A DNA stretch of 64,000 nucleotides, taken from contig NZ_KQ130452.1 in the NCBI RefSeq assembly GCF_001046635.1, positions 794,668 to 858,667 of the forward strand. Direction: 5' to 3'. Below are positions 42,419 through 55,056 of this stretch, piece by piece. The notes below the pieces were generated by a model. It saw only the letters and a program-made list of their open reading frames with translations. It was not told the DNA's origin and ran no database searches. A program made the translations under genes and the position numbers. Within the stretch, counting starts at the first letter, position 1. Each line of letters opens with the position of its first letter. The DNA is from Novosphingobium barchaimii LL02 (GTDB taxonomy: Bacteria; Pseudomonadota; Alphaproteobacteria; Sphingomonadales; Sphingomonadaceae).

Positions 42419-42931
42419 ATGGTCGACCCCACAGTCACCGCCGGAAACGGCACCGAAAGCGCCAAGAATCACTTCACCAAAGCCGTGGAGCAAGCAAAGG
42501 CCGGTGCCCAGGCACTCGCGGGTGAATACAAGGATAAATTCAGCCAGACCAAGGATGAATGGACCAGCGAAGCCAAGGTCAAGTCCGAGGAAGCCAAGGA
42601 AAAGGCTGGCACTTTCGCAGCAGATGCAAAGGTGAAGGCTGCTGAATACGCGGTCGAAGGCAAGGCCAAGGCCAGCCAGGCGATCGTCGGCCTGTCCAAG
42701 GTGATCGATGACAATTCCGCCCTGATCGATGAAAAGGTTGGCGCCAAGTACGGCGATTATGCCCGCACCGCTTCCAAGTCGATGCAGGACGCCGCGGCAA
42801 GGCTGGACGAAAAGTCTCTCGAAGACATCGGCGAGGAGGCCCGCGAATTCGTGCGTAAAAGCCCGGGACTGGCGATCGGCATTGCTGCAGCCACCGGCTT
42901 CGTGCTCGCTCGCCTGTTTCGGGGCAAGTGA
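42419..42931 (+). CDS. YqjD/ElaB-like membrane-anchored helical protein
   Basis: A 170-residue protein: a long, Ala/Lys/Glu-rich amphipathic helix region followed by one C-terminal membrane helix (LAIGIAAATGFVLARLFRGK). This is the layout of the DUF883 proteins YqjD/ElaB, which bind ribosomes at the inner membrane in stationary phase in E. coli. An AAGGAAGG precedes the ATG. First gene of a cluster of four small membrane proteins; its TGA overlaps the next GTG start (GTGA). Confidence 0.7.
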   Translation: MVDPTVTAGNGTESAKNHFTKAVEQAKAGAQALAGEYKDKFSQTKDEWTSEAKVKSEEAKEKAGTFAADAKVKAAEYAVEGKAKASQAIVGLSKVIDDNSALIDEKVGAKYGDYARTASKSMQDAAARLDEKSLEDIGEEAREFVRKSPGLAIGIAAATGFVLARLFRGK

Positions 42932-43359
42932 GGGCAGTCGCCCCGCGCCTGAACACGCAAATGCAGGAAACTGATACGAGCTTCGCGCCACACCCCGACA
43001 GGGTCGCTGCCGAGGGGTACGCCGATCCATCGCTCGCCCAGGACCTGCGTCAGCTCGCCGAAGAGGCCAAGACGCTGGCGCAGGCGGAGTTTGCGTTCCA
43101 GAAATCGCGCGCATCCTTCGTCGGCACGGAAACCCGCAACATCGCGCTATTGCTGATCGTCGCGACGGTCGTGGTCTTTTTTGCGGTGATGGCCTTCGTG
43201 GTGGGAACTGTGATTGCGCTTGGTCCCTTGATTGGGCCTTGGGCCGCAATGGCGCTAGTTACCGTCACCCTTACTGCCGTCTCGTTGTTCTGCGCATGGA
43301 ATGCCAGATCGCGGGTACGGCGCCTGATGATGATCATCGGCGGCAAAGACGAAACCTGA
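42928..43359 (+). CDS. YqjE-like (holin-superfamily) membrane protein
   Basis: A 143-residue protein with a soluble N terminus (QDLRQLAEEAKTLAQAEFAF) and two adjacent membrane helices (IALLLIVATVVVFFAVMAFVV and ALGPLIGPWAAMALVTVTL), the pattern of the putative Actinobacteriophage holin III / YqjE family. No phage gene is near and lysis is not its likely role. The GTG at 42928 overlaps the previous stop and has GGGG upstream; an ATG at 42961 is the alternative. Confidence 0.68.
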   Translation: MRAVAPRLNTQMQETDTSFAPHPDRVAAEGYADPSLAQDLRQLAEEAKTLAQAEFAFQKSRASFVGTETRNIALLLIVATVVVFFAVMAFVVGTVIALGPLIGPWAAMALVTVTLTAVSLFCAWNARSRVRRLMMIIGGKDET

Positions 43360-43375
43360 TGAGGTATTGGGGGCA

Positions 43376-43669
43376 ATGAGCAGACTGGCAGCACAAGTCA
43401 TGACCGACCGCGCGGCCCGCGATGCGGCGCGTGCCAGATTCAACGGCCACTTTGAAGTCTTCAAGGCCGATATCAACGAACGCGGTATTGGCGGCCGCCT
43501 CGCTGACGAGGCCATGGAACAGGCCAAGCTGATGTTCGACGAGGCCGTTACCGTAGTCGAAGAGCATCCCGGCGCGGTGGGCGGAACCTTGGCGTTCCTG
43601 ATGCTTTGGTTAGTACGAAATCCTCTCATGGCCTGGGTCAAGGATACCTTCGACCTCGGCTCTCAATAA
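43376..43669 (+). CDS. Small membrane protein of the yqjDE-like cluster
   Basis: A 97-residue protein with charged helices (DRAARDAARARFNGHFEVFKADI) and a hydrophobic C-terminal helix (AVGGTLAFLMLWLVRNPLMAW). It corresponds in position and size to E. coli YqjK, but I see no sequence proof. The ATG at 43376 has GGGGGC upstream. Starts 16 bases after the previous gene. Confidence 0.65.
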   Translation: MSRLAAQVMTDRAARDAARARFNGHFEVFKADINERGIGGRLADEAMEQAKLMFDEAVTVVEEHPGAVGGTLAFLMLWLVRNPLMAWVKDTFDLGSQ

Positions 43670-43680
43670 GGAGCCTCACG

Positions 43681-44271
43681 GTGACCAAGACCGATCCCTC
43701 CAAGACTGACGCGCTCAAGGGTACGTCCAAAAGCACGAACGTCGTAACCCTGCCCGCTAAGGCCGTCGAGCAGCGTCCGTCTGAAAAAGTAATCGCCTTC
43801 GTGAAGCGCCATCCCGTCATCACCGTCGCTGGCGGAGTGGCGGTGGGCATCGCGGTCAGCGCATTGCTGCCGCGCCGGGCTGCCCGGCTGGTGCCTCGCC
43901 GTGCGAGCCGCAAGTTGATCGGCAAAGCAGTCGACCTGGCCGAAATAGCGAGCGCAGCGGGCTTGGTGCTCGGCAAACAGGCGAGCGAAAAGGCGATTGA
44001 TGTCGGCGCTGGCGCCCGCAAGCAGGCACACGTCTTTGCCGACAAGGCCGAAAAGGCTGGTGGTGTCGCCGTGCTCAACCTCGAAAAGTACGGCCTTGCA
44101 GTAGTGGCTGCCGCGAGTGCGCTTAGCCGCGCCACTGCCAAGCGCGCAAGCAAACTGGGAGATGTCGCTGCAGATGCGGCACATCGACTTGGCGACACAG
44201 CTGCGGAGCGTTCTGCTAAGATGATTGATGCAGCCGAAGACCTCAAAACGCGCGCAAAATTGCGCCGTTGA
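43681..44271 (+). CDS. Membrane-anchored Ala/Lys-rich protein, fourth of cluster
   Basis: A 196-residue protein: basic N terminus, one hydrophobic helix (PVITVAGGVAVGIAVSALLP, about residues 43-62), then a long Ala/Lys/Arg-rich helical region (ASEKAIDVGAGARKQAHVFA and similar). It ends TRAKLRR. Its start is a GTG with AAGGAG 6 bases upstream that overlaps the end of the previous gene. The four genes together look like one operon for an envelope or ribosome-tethering function. Confidence 0.65.
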   Translation: MTKTDPSKTDALKGTSKSTNVVTLPAKAVEQRPSEKVIAFVKRHPVITVAGGVAVGIAVSALLPRRAARLVPRRASRKLIGKAVDLAEIASAAGLVLGKQASEKAIDVGAGARKQAHVFADKAEKAGGVAVLNLEKYGLAVVAAASALSRATAKRASKLGDVAADAAHRLGDTAAERSAKMIDAAEDLKTRAKLRR

Positions 44272-44400
44272 TCGCTATCACTGATATTGATTTGCAGCAT
44301 CAAATAAAGTGAATGCCGTGAGGGCGATCAACCCTTGCAGCGTAACCTGTCTAAAATTATAGGGGCCGCTCCTCCCCAACCAGGAAAGCGGCCCTCTCCC

Positions 44401-44622
44401 ATGCAAAAGCTTCACCTCGTCATGGGCGGCCGGGTCAAGGACCCGCGCAGCCTCGAATTCGTCGATCTCAAGGAACTGGACCTTGTCGGAGTCTATCCCG
44501 ACTTTGCGTCTGCTCAGGAAGTTTGGAAGTCTAGCGCGCAGCGCACCGTGGACGATGCGGAAATGAAGTACGTCATCGTACACCTGCACCGCCTGCTCCA
44601 GCCCGATATCATCGAAGGCTGA
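44401..44622 (+). CDS. DUF4170 family protein
   Basis: A 73-residue soluble protein matching the alphaproteobacterial DUF4170 pattern: LHLVMGGRVKDPRSLEF, then VGVYPDFASAQEVWKSSAQRTVDDA and YVIVHLHRLL. Function unknown. The start is placed at the ATG where family similarity begins; the frame is open 22 codons earlier. A 19-bp hairpin follows. Confidence 0.8.
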   Translation: MQKLHLVMGGRVKDPRSLEFVDLKELDLVGVYPDFASAQEVWKSSAQRTVDDAEMKYVIVHLHRLLQPDIIEG

Positions 44623-44656
44623 GATACGGCGCTGAAGCCGGACACAATGGCGACAG

Positions 44657-44698
44657 ACAACAAAAAAGGCCGGCAGCGATGCCGGCCTTTTTTGTTGT
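44657..44698. terminator. Bidirectional terminator between DUF4170 gene and greA
   Basis: A perfect 19-bp stem (44657-44675 with 44680-44698) around GCGA, with six-base A and T runs in the arms, so it reads as an intrinsic terminator on both strands. It lies between the DUF4170 gene and convergent greA. Confidence 0.88.
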
Positions 44699-44716
44699 AT
44701 CATCAGAAGATCGGAT

Positions 44717-45193
44717 TCAGATAAATTCGATCTTCTGCACGAGGTAGCACTTGTCGCCGGCAGGAACGGTCACTTCGACCTCTTCCTCAGCCTTGCGGCC
44801 AATTAGCGCCTTGCCCAGCGGCGAGGCGTAGCTGATGCGGCCGACGCGGGCATCCGCTTCGTACGGGCCGACGATCTGATACTTCACCGGCTTATCATCG
44901 TCGTCGAGCAGAGTGACAGTCGCGCCGAAGATAATCTTGTCACTCGTCAGCGTCGCCGGATCAACGATCAGCGAGCGTGTGACCTTGTCTTCCAGATCGG
45001 CAACCATAGCCTCGACTTGGCCTTGGCGTTCCTTGGCCGCGTGATATTCGGCGTTTTCGGAGAGGTCGCCGTGGGCGCGCGCTTCCTCGATTGCGTCGAC
45101 GATCAGAGGGCGCTCTTCACGCAGCGCCTTGAGTTCTGCGGTCAGCCTTGCGTAGCCTTCCGCGAGCATCGGCAGCTTTTCGATACTTGCCAT
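44717..45193 (-). CDS. greA: Transcription elongation factor GreA
   Basis: A 158-residue factor that stimulates transcript cleavage by paused RNA polymerase. It has the N-terminal coiled coil ([45 protein letters not shown], read in parts) with the catalytic-tip acidic residues, and the C-terminal FKBP-like domain ending [20 protein letters not shown]. Downstream of carB on the same strand, 135 bases away, the common carA-carB-greA order. Confidence 0.97.
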   Translation of the reverse strand: MASIEKLPMLAEGYARLTAELKALREERPLIVDAIEEARAHGDLSENAEYHAAKERQGQVEAMVADLEDKVTRSLIVDPATLTSDKIIFGATVTLLDDDDKPVKYQIVGPYEADARVGRISYASPLGKALIGRKAEEEVEVTVPAGDKCYLVQKIEFI

Positions 45194-45327
45194 TCTAACG
45201 TAATTCCTTTTGCTGCCTCTCCACGCTCGACCGACCTTTCAGAAGAATAGTCTCCTGTCCCGCCCCACGGCATATGCCATATTGGGTCAGGGCCGATCTG
45301 CTGCGATGTGGGGAGGCAAGATCGATT

Positions 45328-48651
<3,324 letters not shown>

Positions 48652-48700
48652 GGGCTGTCCTGGTGTATCCTGTGTGTCGTATATAGGTCGGTATGGTGGC

Positions 48701-49078
48701 CTAAGCCACCAACTCGCCAAACGCCTTGTCCCAGTACGCTGGTCCTTCGGCCTTGGCTTTCATAATTATCGCGTTCGCCTTCTGCTCCTCGCGGATCACT
48801 TCCCGGAAGCGGTCCGCCTGGAACTGGTGCATCGAGCCGCCGTATTCACCCTCGTTGGTGGACCAGGCGCCCTTCTCGATCATCAGATCGATGAAGGTCT
48901 TGCCAGCTTCCTTCGAGTGCTTGCGCACCTTGGGGCCGAACTTGCGCACGGCCACGGCGACCTTGTCGTCGAAGATGAGCTGAAGCTCACCGTAAGGGTA
49001 GAAGCGCGGCGCAACAGAAAGGTCAGCGGCGGGACCGGCGATGTAATAGGCGAGCATGTGATCGACGAGGTCAGTCAT
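48701..49078 (-). CDS. Unknown protein encoded between carA and carB
   Basis: A 125-residue soluble protein without a domain I recognise. It is rich in charged and aromatic residues ([40 protein letters not shown]). It sits 49 bases before carB and 156 bases after carA on the same strand, so it is almost certainly transcribed with them. The ATG at 49078 has AGGTG 6 bases upstream; a GTG three codons earlier overlaps that site and is less likely. Codon use and GC match the neighbours, so this is a real gene, possibly linked to pyrimidine/arginine supply by position only. Confidence 0.75.
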   Translation of the reverse strand: MTDLVDHMLAYYIAGPAADLSVAPRFYPYGELQLIFDDKVAVAVRKFGPKVRKHSKEAGKTFIDLMIEKGAWSTNEGEYGGSMHQFQADRFREVIREEQKANAIIMKAKAEGPAYWDKAFGELVA

Positions 49079-49234
49079 TTCAGGCACCTTGCTTTGCAGT
49101 TGTCAGGTGACGAACTGCATAGGCATAGTGCGATGCGGGGTCGAAAGCTCGCTGGAACGCGGCGGCAATGATCGCCGATGCGGCAAACGGCGCCGGCGCC
49201 GGCGCCGCTGCGAAAGCCTGACCCCTGGCTGCCA

Positions 49235-50401
49235 TCAACCCAGCATCCCCACGAACTTGTCGAACAGGTAGAAGCTGTCCTGCGGGCCTGGGCTCGCCTC
49301 GGGGTGATACTGCACGCCGAAAGCGCGCTTGCCCTTGATCGAGATGCCGCAGTTGGAACCATCGAACAGCGAGACGTGAGTCTCCTCCACGCCGTCCGGC
49401 AGGCTGGTGTTGTCGACCGCGAAGCCGTGGTTCATCGAGGTAATCTCAACGACGCCGTCGGCCAGGCGCTTGACCGGGTGGTTGGCGCCGCGGTGGCCCT
49501 GGTGCATCTTGCTGGTGGTAGCGCCAGCGGCAAGGCCAAGCATCTGATGGCCCAGGCAAATGCCGAAAACGGGAACGTCACGCTCGATCAAAGACTGGAT
49601 CACCGGGACCGCGTACTTGCCGGTGGCGGCCGGATCGCCCGGGCCATTCGACAGGAACACGCCCGCAGGCTCCAGCGCAAGGATCTGGTCCAGCGTCGTT
49701 TCGGCGGGAACCACGGTAACGCGGGCGCCTGCCTTCACGAGGTTGCGGAAGATGTTGTCCTTGGCGCCGAAATCCATGGCGACGACATGGGGACGCGCAT
49801 CGCCCTCACCCGCCCCGTAACCGGCACCCAGCGTCCAGATCGAGCCTTCCCAGCCCTCCTGAATCTCGCGGCTGACGATCTTGGCGAGGTCCATGCCCTC
49901 AAGGCCAGGCCATTCCTGAGCACGCTTGATAAGCGCGGGGATGTCGAAGTTGCCTTCGGGATCGTGGGCGATCACTGCGTTGGGTGCGCCGGCCATGCGG
50001 ATACGGCGGGTCAGTGCACGGGTGTCGACGCCCGAGAGCCCGACCTTGCCCTTGCTCGCCAGCCAGGGACCGAATTCGGCATCCGCGCGGAAGCTGGACG
50101 AAAGCGTCACGTCCTCGCGGACCACGCAACCTACGGCGCCATCGACTTTCGACTCGAGGTCTTCGTCGTTCACGCCGACATTGCCGATGTGCGGGAAAGT
50201 GAAGGTGACGATCTGGCCCGCATAGGACGGGTCGGTCATCACTTCCTGGTAGCCGGTCATGGCGGTGTTGAAGCACACTTCACCAACAGACTCACCGACA
50301 TGGCCGAAGCCACGGCCCCAGACTACGTGCCCGTCACTGAGGACAAGCACGCCGGTCGCCCCTTCAGGTTTGGGCGCAAGCGAAGATGCGGCGTCGGCCA
50401 T
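49235..50401 (-). CDS. carA: Carbamoyl-phosphate synthase, small (glutaminase) subunit
   Basis: A 388-residue subunit that hydrolyses glutamine and passes ammonia to CarB. The N-terminal CPSase domain has MTGYQEVMTDPSYAGQIVTF; the C-terminal class I amidotransferase has the nucleophilic Cys in FGICLGHQML and the His/Glu of the triad in QYHPEASPGP. A GGAG precedes the ATG. First gene of the carA-unknown-carB-greA set. Confidence 0.98.
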   Translation of the reverse strand: MADAASSLAPKPEGATGVLVLSDGHVVWGRGFGHVGESVGEVCFNTAMTGYQEVMTDPSYAGQIVTFTFPHIGNVGVNDEDLESKVDGAVGCVVREDVTLSSSFRADAEFGPWLASKGKVGLSGVDTRALTRRIRMAGAPNAVIAHDPEGNFDIPALIKRAQEWPGLEGMDLAKIVSREIQEGWEGSIWTLGAGYGAGEGDARPHVVAMDFGAKDNIFRNLVKAGARVTVVPAETTLDQILALEPAGVFLSNGPGDPAATGKYAVPVIQSLIERDVPVFGICLGHQMLGLAAGATTSKMHQGHRGANHPVKRLADGVVEITSMNHGFAVDNTSLPDGVEETHVSLFDGSNCGISIKGKRAFGVQYHPEASPGPQDSFYLFDKFVGMLG

Positions 50402-50576
50402 GATGGGTCGCTCCGTTGCAGGCGTTTTCAGACGTTGTTTGCTAAGGACCCGCCGCTAGAGATGGTTGTGCACTGCGTCAAGGCGCGGACGTGCAAAAAC
50501 CCCTGCGGCCTGCTAGTTTCAAAGTCGCTTCTGCTCCAACGAGCAATCCCATTCTTGTCAGGACACCGGAAAAACA

Positions 50577-51029
50577 ATGCTTCGTGATTCGATCAAGGCC
50601 GCGCAGATCTCTGCCATGAAAGCCGGGGAAAAGCAGCGGCTGGCCGCCATTCGCCTGATCCTTGCCAAGGTCAAGGACCGCGACATCGAACTGCGCACCG
50701 CCGAAACCGCGCCCGACGACGACGCGCTGGTGATTGACGTTCTCCAGAAGATGGTGAAGCAGCGCCGCGAATCGATCCAGCTGTTCGAACAGGGCGGTCG
50801 CCCAGAAAAAGCCGCCGAGGAACAGGCTGAACTGGAAGTGATCGAAGGCTTCCTGCCCGCCCAGCTATCCGAGGAAGAAACCAAGGTCGCGATCGAGGCG
50901 ATCAAGGCCGAAGTCGGTGCCACAGGCATGAAGGACATGGGCAAGGTCATCGCACAGCTCAAGGCCCGCCACGGCAGCGAACTCGACATGGGCAAAGCCA
51001 GCGGTTGGGTGAAGGCGGCGCTGGCCTGA
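50577..51029 (+). CDS. GatB/YqeY domain protein
   Basis: A 150-residue protein of the YqeY family, homologous to the tail domain of GatB that contacts tRNA. Typical stretches are RLAAIRLILAKVKDRDIE, VLQKMVKQRRESIQLFEQGGR, EGFLPAQLSEEE and a C-terminal DMGKASGWVKAAL. Its exact role is not settled. It lies 22 bases upstream of dnaG, taking the place that rpsU has in the E. coli macromolecular-synthesis operon, a usual alphaproteobacterial arrangement. Confidence 0.92.
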   Translation: MLRDSIKAAQISAMKAGEKQRLAAIRLILAKVKDRDIELRTAETAPDDDALVIDVLQKMVKQRRESIQLFEQGGRPEKAAEEQAELEVIEGFLPAQLSEEETKVAIEAIKAEVGATGMKDMGKVIAQLKARHGSELDMGKASGWVKAALA

Positions 51030-51051
51030 CGCGAAACAGGCAGCAGGCCCC

Positions 51052-52932
51052 GTGCTTACACCTCAATGGCTCGACCAACTTCGCTCGCGCGTAGCCCTTT
51101 CCGCGCTGGTCGGACGCTCTGTCCGGCTGCAGAAGGCCGGGCGCGAGCACAAGGCCTGCTGCCCGTTCCATAACGAGAACTCGCCCAGCTTTTACGTCAA
51201 TGACGAGAAGGGCTTCTACCACTGCTTCGGCTGCGGGGCGCACGGCGATGCCATCCGCTGGATGACCGACCATCAGGGCATGGCTTTCATGGACGCGGTC
51301 AAGGATCTGGCCGCCGAAGCAGGGATGGACGTGCCCGAACCGGACCCGCGCGCTGCAAAAGCGGCGGAAAAGCGCGATTCTCTCCACGACGTGATGGCCG
51401 CCGCGCAGGAGTGGTTCAAGACCAGCCTCGCGTCGCCGGAAGGAAATTCCGCGCTCAGGTACTTGGATACGCGCGGCTTTGATGCACACACCATCCAGCG
51501 CTTCGGTTTCGGGTTCGCGCCCGAAGGCCGCCAGGCGCTGAAAGGCGCCCTCAGCCGCTTCCCGGAGGAGATGCTGATAGAGGCAGGCCTGCGCATCGCC
51601 GTCGAGGAGCGCGATCCCTACGACCGTTTCCGCGGCCGCCTGATGCTGCCGATTGAGGATGCGCGCGGCCGGGTGATCGCGTTTGGCGGGCGTATCCTCG
51701 CAAAGACCAAGACCGATGCGCCCAAGTACCTGAATTCCCCGGACACACCGCTATTCGACAAGGGGCGCACGCTCTACAACCTGCACCGCGCCGCACCCGC
51801 CGCGCGCCAATCGGGGCGGATGGTCGTGGTCGAGGGGTATATGGACGTCGTCGCAATGGCGGCGGCCGGGATCGCCGAATGCGTCGCCCCCTTGGGCACC
51901 GCGCTGACGGAGCAGCAGATCGAGATGCTCTGGCGCCATGTCGAGATGCCGATCCTGTGCTTCGACGGCGACAAGGCCGGTCAGCGCGCCGCCATGCGCG
52001 CGATTACCCGCGCCCTGCCCCTGCTGCGCCCTGCCCATAGCCTGCGCATCGTTCGCCTGCCCGAGGGCCTGGACCCCGACGACCTCATCAAGGCCAAGGG
52101 CGCCCGCGCCATGGAAGCGCTGCTGAGCGAACCCAAAAGCCTTATCGAAGTACTGTGGGAGGCCGAGCGTGATGCCGTCCCCCTCAACACGCCCGAGGAT
52201 AAGGCCGGTCTCAAGGCGCGGCTAATGGCGCATGTCGATGCGATCCAGGACCCCGACATCGCCAGCCTCTATCGCCGCGAGGTGCAGGACCGTTACTCCG
52301 CGTTCGCATTCCCGAAGCGCGAGAGCAAGTGGCAGCCGGGCGGAGGCGGGCAAAGCGGCTTCCAGCGCGGTTCGAGCCAGAAGGGCGGCAAATGGAACAG
52401 CCGCCCTGCCCCCGCCCCGTCCTCGCCCGAATCGATCAGCCGCCTCAACCGGCGCCACGAGCAAGGCGGCACCCGCGACGGCCTTTCTGCGGCGGTGATA
52501 GCCGGGCTTATCCGATGGCCGGATATTCTCATGCGTCACGCCGAAGCGCTGGCGCGAACCCCGGACCTTGATCCGCGTTTTGAATTGCTGATCGATTGCT
52601 GCGGTGGCAGCGAAGCGCTTGAAAGTGCGCGACTTGAAGCCATATTACGACAAAGTGGTGCGGAACCTCCCACACCCGCGGACTATTACGGATTTCGCTT
52701 CGGTTTCCTCGGAAATGGCGAAAATCCCGAAAAGTCGGCGGAGGAACTGACCCAGGCCATTCAGCTTTTGATCGAACGACCGGTTCTCGAATCAGCGCTT
52801 CAGGCAGCAACGGCCCGGCATGAACGAGAATTCACCGACGAAACTTTTGCGGAGCAACAGCGGCTACGCGAGAGAAAGCTGGAATTTGACAGTCGCCTAA
52901 GGCACATGGCGACAAGACATGCGTCTTCGTGA
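51052..52932 (+). CDS. dnaG: DNA primase
   Basis: A 626-residue primase that lays RNA primers for replication. The N-terminal CHC2 zinc finger (CCPFHNENSPSF ... FHCFGCGAHGD type, residues 36-66) is followed by the TOPRIM domain with VVEGYMDVVAMAAAGI and FDGDKAGQRAA, then the C-terminal helicase-binding domain. A glycine/serine-rich linker (PGGGGQSGFQRGSSQKGG) separates it. The start is a GTG, 22 bases after the yqeY-type gene. Confidence 0.97.
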   Translation: MLTPQWLDQLRSRVALSALVGRSVRLQKAGREHKACCPFHNENSPSFYVNDEKGFYHCFGCGAHGDAIRWMTDHQGMAFMDAVKDLAAEAGMDVPEPDPRAAKAAEKRDSLHDVMAAAQEWFKTSLASPEGNSALRYLDTRGFDAHTIQRFGFGFAPEGRQALKGALSRFPEEMLIEAGLRIAVEERDPYDRFRGRLMLPIEDARGRVIAFGGRILAKTKTDAPKYLNSPDTPLFDKGRTLYNLHRAAPAARQSGRMVVVEGYMDVVAMAAAGIAECVAPLGTALTEQQIEMLWRHVEMPILCFDGDKAGQRAAMRAITRALPLLRPAHSLRIVRLPEGLDPDDLIKAKGARAMEALLSEPKSLIEVLWEAERDAVPLNTPEDKAGLKARLMAHVDAIQDPDIASLYRREVQDRYSAFAFPKRESKWQPGGGGQSGFQRGSSQKGGKWNSRPAPAPSSPESISRLNRRHEQGGTRDGLSAAVIAGLIRWPDILMRHAEALARTPDLDPRFELLIDCCGGSEALESARLEAILRQSGAEPPTPADYYGFRFGFLGNGENPEKSAEELTQAIQLLIERPVLESALQAATARHEREFTDETFAEQQRLRERKLEFDSRLRHMATRHASS

Positions 52933-52949
52933 ATTATAATTATACGAAG
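52925..52949 (+). promoter_or_regulatory. Inverted repeat with TATAAT at the dnaG-rpoD junction
   Basis: CTTCGT (52925-52930) and ACGAAG (52944-52949) flank an AT-rich core that contains a perfect TATAAT (52935-52940). It overlaps the dnaG stop and lies 33 bases before the rpoD start. It may be an rpoD-proximal promoter or operator. A -35 element at the right distance is not clear, so the promoter call is tentative. Confidence 0.4.
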
Positions 52950-52972
52950 GCACACGGGATAACGGCGGAAGA

Positions 52973-55003
52973 ATGAGCAAGAACGACAACACTGGCGACA
53001 ACAGCGACGGTCTTGATGCACCGCTGATCGATCTCAACGAGGGATCAATCAAGAAGCTGATCGCGCGCGCCAAGCGCCGCGGCGTCATCACTGTCGACGA
53101 ATTGAACGAGGCCCTTCCGCAGGACCAGATGACCACAGACCAGATCGAGGACATTATGTCCGCGATTTCGGAAATGGGCGTGAACATCGTTGAGAGCGAT
53201 GAAGATGCCGACGCTCAGGCCGACGAAGACCGTGACCGTGACGCAGAAGAAGCCGATGCTGACGGCGAAGAAGTGTCCCAGCGTCTTGTTGTCGACAACA
53301 AGAAAAAAGAAACCATCGAACGCACCGACGATCCGGTGCGGATGTACCTGCGCGAAATGGGCGCAGTGGAACTGCTCAGCCGCGAGGGCGAAATCGCCAT
53401 CGCCAAGCGGATAGAAGCAGGCCGCGACATGATGATCCTTGGCTTGTGCGAGAGCCCGATCACTTTTCATGCCATCATCCAGTGGTCCGAAGCCCTTAAC
53501 GCCGGTGAAATGCAACTGCGCGAGATTCTTGATCTCGACGCGATGCTGACCAAGGAGCCCGCGCCCGAAAGCCTGAACGAGGACGGGGAAAGCAGCGACG
53601 ACGGCGAGATCAGCGAAAAGACCGCCGGCCCTTCGTTCAAGGAAGAGGACGACGTCGAAGAGGAATCCGCCGACGACGTCGACGAGGACGGCAACCCGAT
53701 CCCAAAGCGTGAAGTCGAGGAAGAGGAAGAGGACAACACCCTCTCTCTCGCCCAGATGGAAGCTGCCCTCAAGCCTGAAGCGCTTGAGAAGTTCCTGCTC
53801 ATCACCGAACTGTTCCGCACGTTCGAACGTCTCCAGTCCGATCGCCTTGACGCGCTGGCGCTGGGTATCGACTTTCCAGGTACCAAGGAAGAACAGTACC
53901 AGCATCTGCGCGAAGAACTTACCGCGCAGGTGGAATCGGTCAAGTTTCATGCGACCAAGATCGAGTACCTTGTCGACAACCTCTACGCCTTCAACCGCCG
54001 CCTCACCACGCTGGGCGGACAGATGCTTCGCCTCGCCGAACGCCACAAGGTGAAGCGCGCAGACTTTCTCGAAACATACGTCGGCCGCGAACTGGACGAC
54101 GCCTGGCTTGAGGAAATGGCGAAAAAAGACAAGAAGTGGGCCGCTTTCGCTGCGTCTGAAGCAGACCCGGTCGAGCGTATCCGGGTTGAAGTTTCGGACA
54201 TCGCGGCTGCCACCGGCATGGCACTGCCCGAGTTCCGCCGCATCGTGAACATGGTCCAGAAGGCGGAGCGCGAGGCGCGCATCGCCAAGAAGGAAATGGT
54301 TGAGGCGAACCTGCGCCTGGTGATCTCGATTGCCAAGAAGTACACCAACCGCGGCTTGCAGTTCCTGGATCTCATCCAGGAAGGGAACATCGGCCTGATG
54401 AAGGCCGTTGACAAGTTCGAGTACCGCCGCGGCTACAAATTCAGCACGTATGCGACCTGGTGGATCAGGCAGGCGATCACCCGCTCGATCGCCGACCAGG
54501 CCCGCACGATCCGCATTCCAGTCCATATGATCGAGACGATCAACAAACTGGTCCGCACGAGCCGCCAGTTCCTCCACGAGCACGGCCGCGAGCCCACGCC
54601 CGAAGAAATGGCCGAGCGTCTGTCGATGCCGCTCGAAAAGGTCCGCAAGGTGATGAAGATCGCCAAGGAGCCGATCTCCCTCGAAACGCCGATCGGCGAC
54701 GAGGAGGATTCGCACCTCGGAGACTTCATCGAGGACAAGAATGCAATCATCCCGGTAGACGCCGCAATTCAGGCGAACCTCAAGGAAACGGTTACCCGCG
54801 TCCTTGCCAGCCTAACCCCGCGCGAAGAGCGCGTGTTGCGCATGCGCTTCGGCATCGGCATGAATACCGACCACACACTTGAAGAAGTCGGCCAGCAGTT
54901 CTCGGTGACACGCGAACGTATCCGCCAAATTGAGGCGAAGGCGCTGAGGAAGCTCAAGCATCCTAGCCGGTCACGCAAGATGCGCTCTTTCCTGGATCAG
55001 TAA
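52973..55003 (+). CDS. rpoD: Primary sigma factor RpoD (sigma-70)
   Basis: A 676-residue housekeeping sigma factor. Region 1.1 lies at the N terminus. Region 1.2 starts near [23 protein letters not shown] non-conserved region contains two strongly acidic stretches (for example [16 protein letters not shown]). Region 2 follows with [55 protein letters not shown] (in parts), then region 3, and region 4 with [37 protein letters not shown] precedes the ATG. A terminator follows. Confidence 0.98.
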   Translation: MSKNDNTGDNSDGLDAPLIDLNEGSIKKLIARAKRRGVITVDELNEALPQDQMTTDQIEDIMSAISEMGVNIVESDEDADAQADEDRDRDAEEADADGEEVSQRLVVDNKKKETIERTDDPVRMYLREMGAVELLSREGEIAIAKRIEAGRDMMILGLCESPITFHAIIQWSEALNAGEMQLREILDLDAMLTKEPAPESLNEDGESSDDGEISEKTAGPSFKEEDDVEEESADDVDEDGNPIPKREVEEEEEDNTLSLAQMEAALKPEALEKFLLITELFRTFERLQSDRLDALALGIDFPGTKEEQYQHLREELTAQVESVKFHATKIEYLVDNLYAFNRRLTTLGGQMLRLAERHKVKRADFLETYVGRELDDAWLEEMAKKDKKWAAFAASEADPVERIRVEVSDIAAATGMALPEFRRIVNMVQKAEREARIAKKEMVEANLRLVISIAKKYTNRGLQFLDLIQEGNIGLMKAVDKFEYRRGYKFSTYATWWIRQAITRSIADQARTIRIPVHMIETINKLVRTSRQFLHEHGREPTPEEMAERLSMPLEKVRKVMKIAKEPISLETPIGDEEDSHLGDFIEDKNAIIPVDAAIQANLKETVTRVLASLTPREERVLRMRFGIGMNTDHTLEEVGQQFSVTRERIRQIEAKALRKLKHPSRSRKMRSFLDQ

Positions 55004-55005
55004 AA

Positions 55006-55033
55006 CAAAAGCCCCGCTTCTGCGGGGCTTTTT
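55006..55033 (+). terminator. Rho-independent terminator after rpoD
   Basis: AAAAGCCCCGC-TTCT-GCGGGGCTTTTT: a 7-bp GC stem with flanking A/T pairing and a T run, starting 3 bases after the rpoD stop. The same hairpin, read on the other strand, can serve the convergent Kazal-like gene. Confidence 0.9.
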
Positions 55034-55056
55034 GTTGTCCCGGGGCAATTCGCAGG

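Noticed and set aside
42928-43359. Possible prophage fragment because of a holin-like protein
   Set aside because: No integrase, capsid, tail, lysin or att repeat nearby; the family is widespread as the cellular protein YqjE.
49165-49215. GCCGGC-rich tandem between carA and the unknown gene
   Set aside because: It is a short run of GCGCCG units of chance type in GC-rich DNA, with no coding or hairpin-terminator features.
53045-54715. A 556-codon minus-strand ORF over rpoD
   Set aside because: Antisense shadow of rpoD with no domain or ribosome site.
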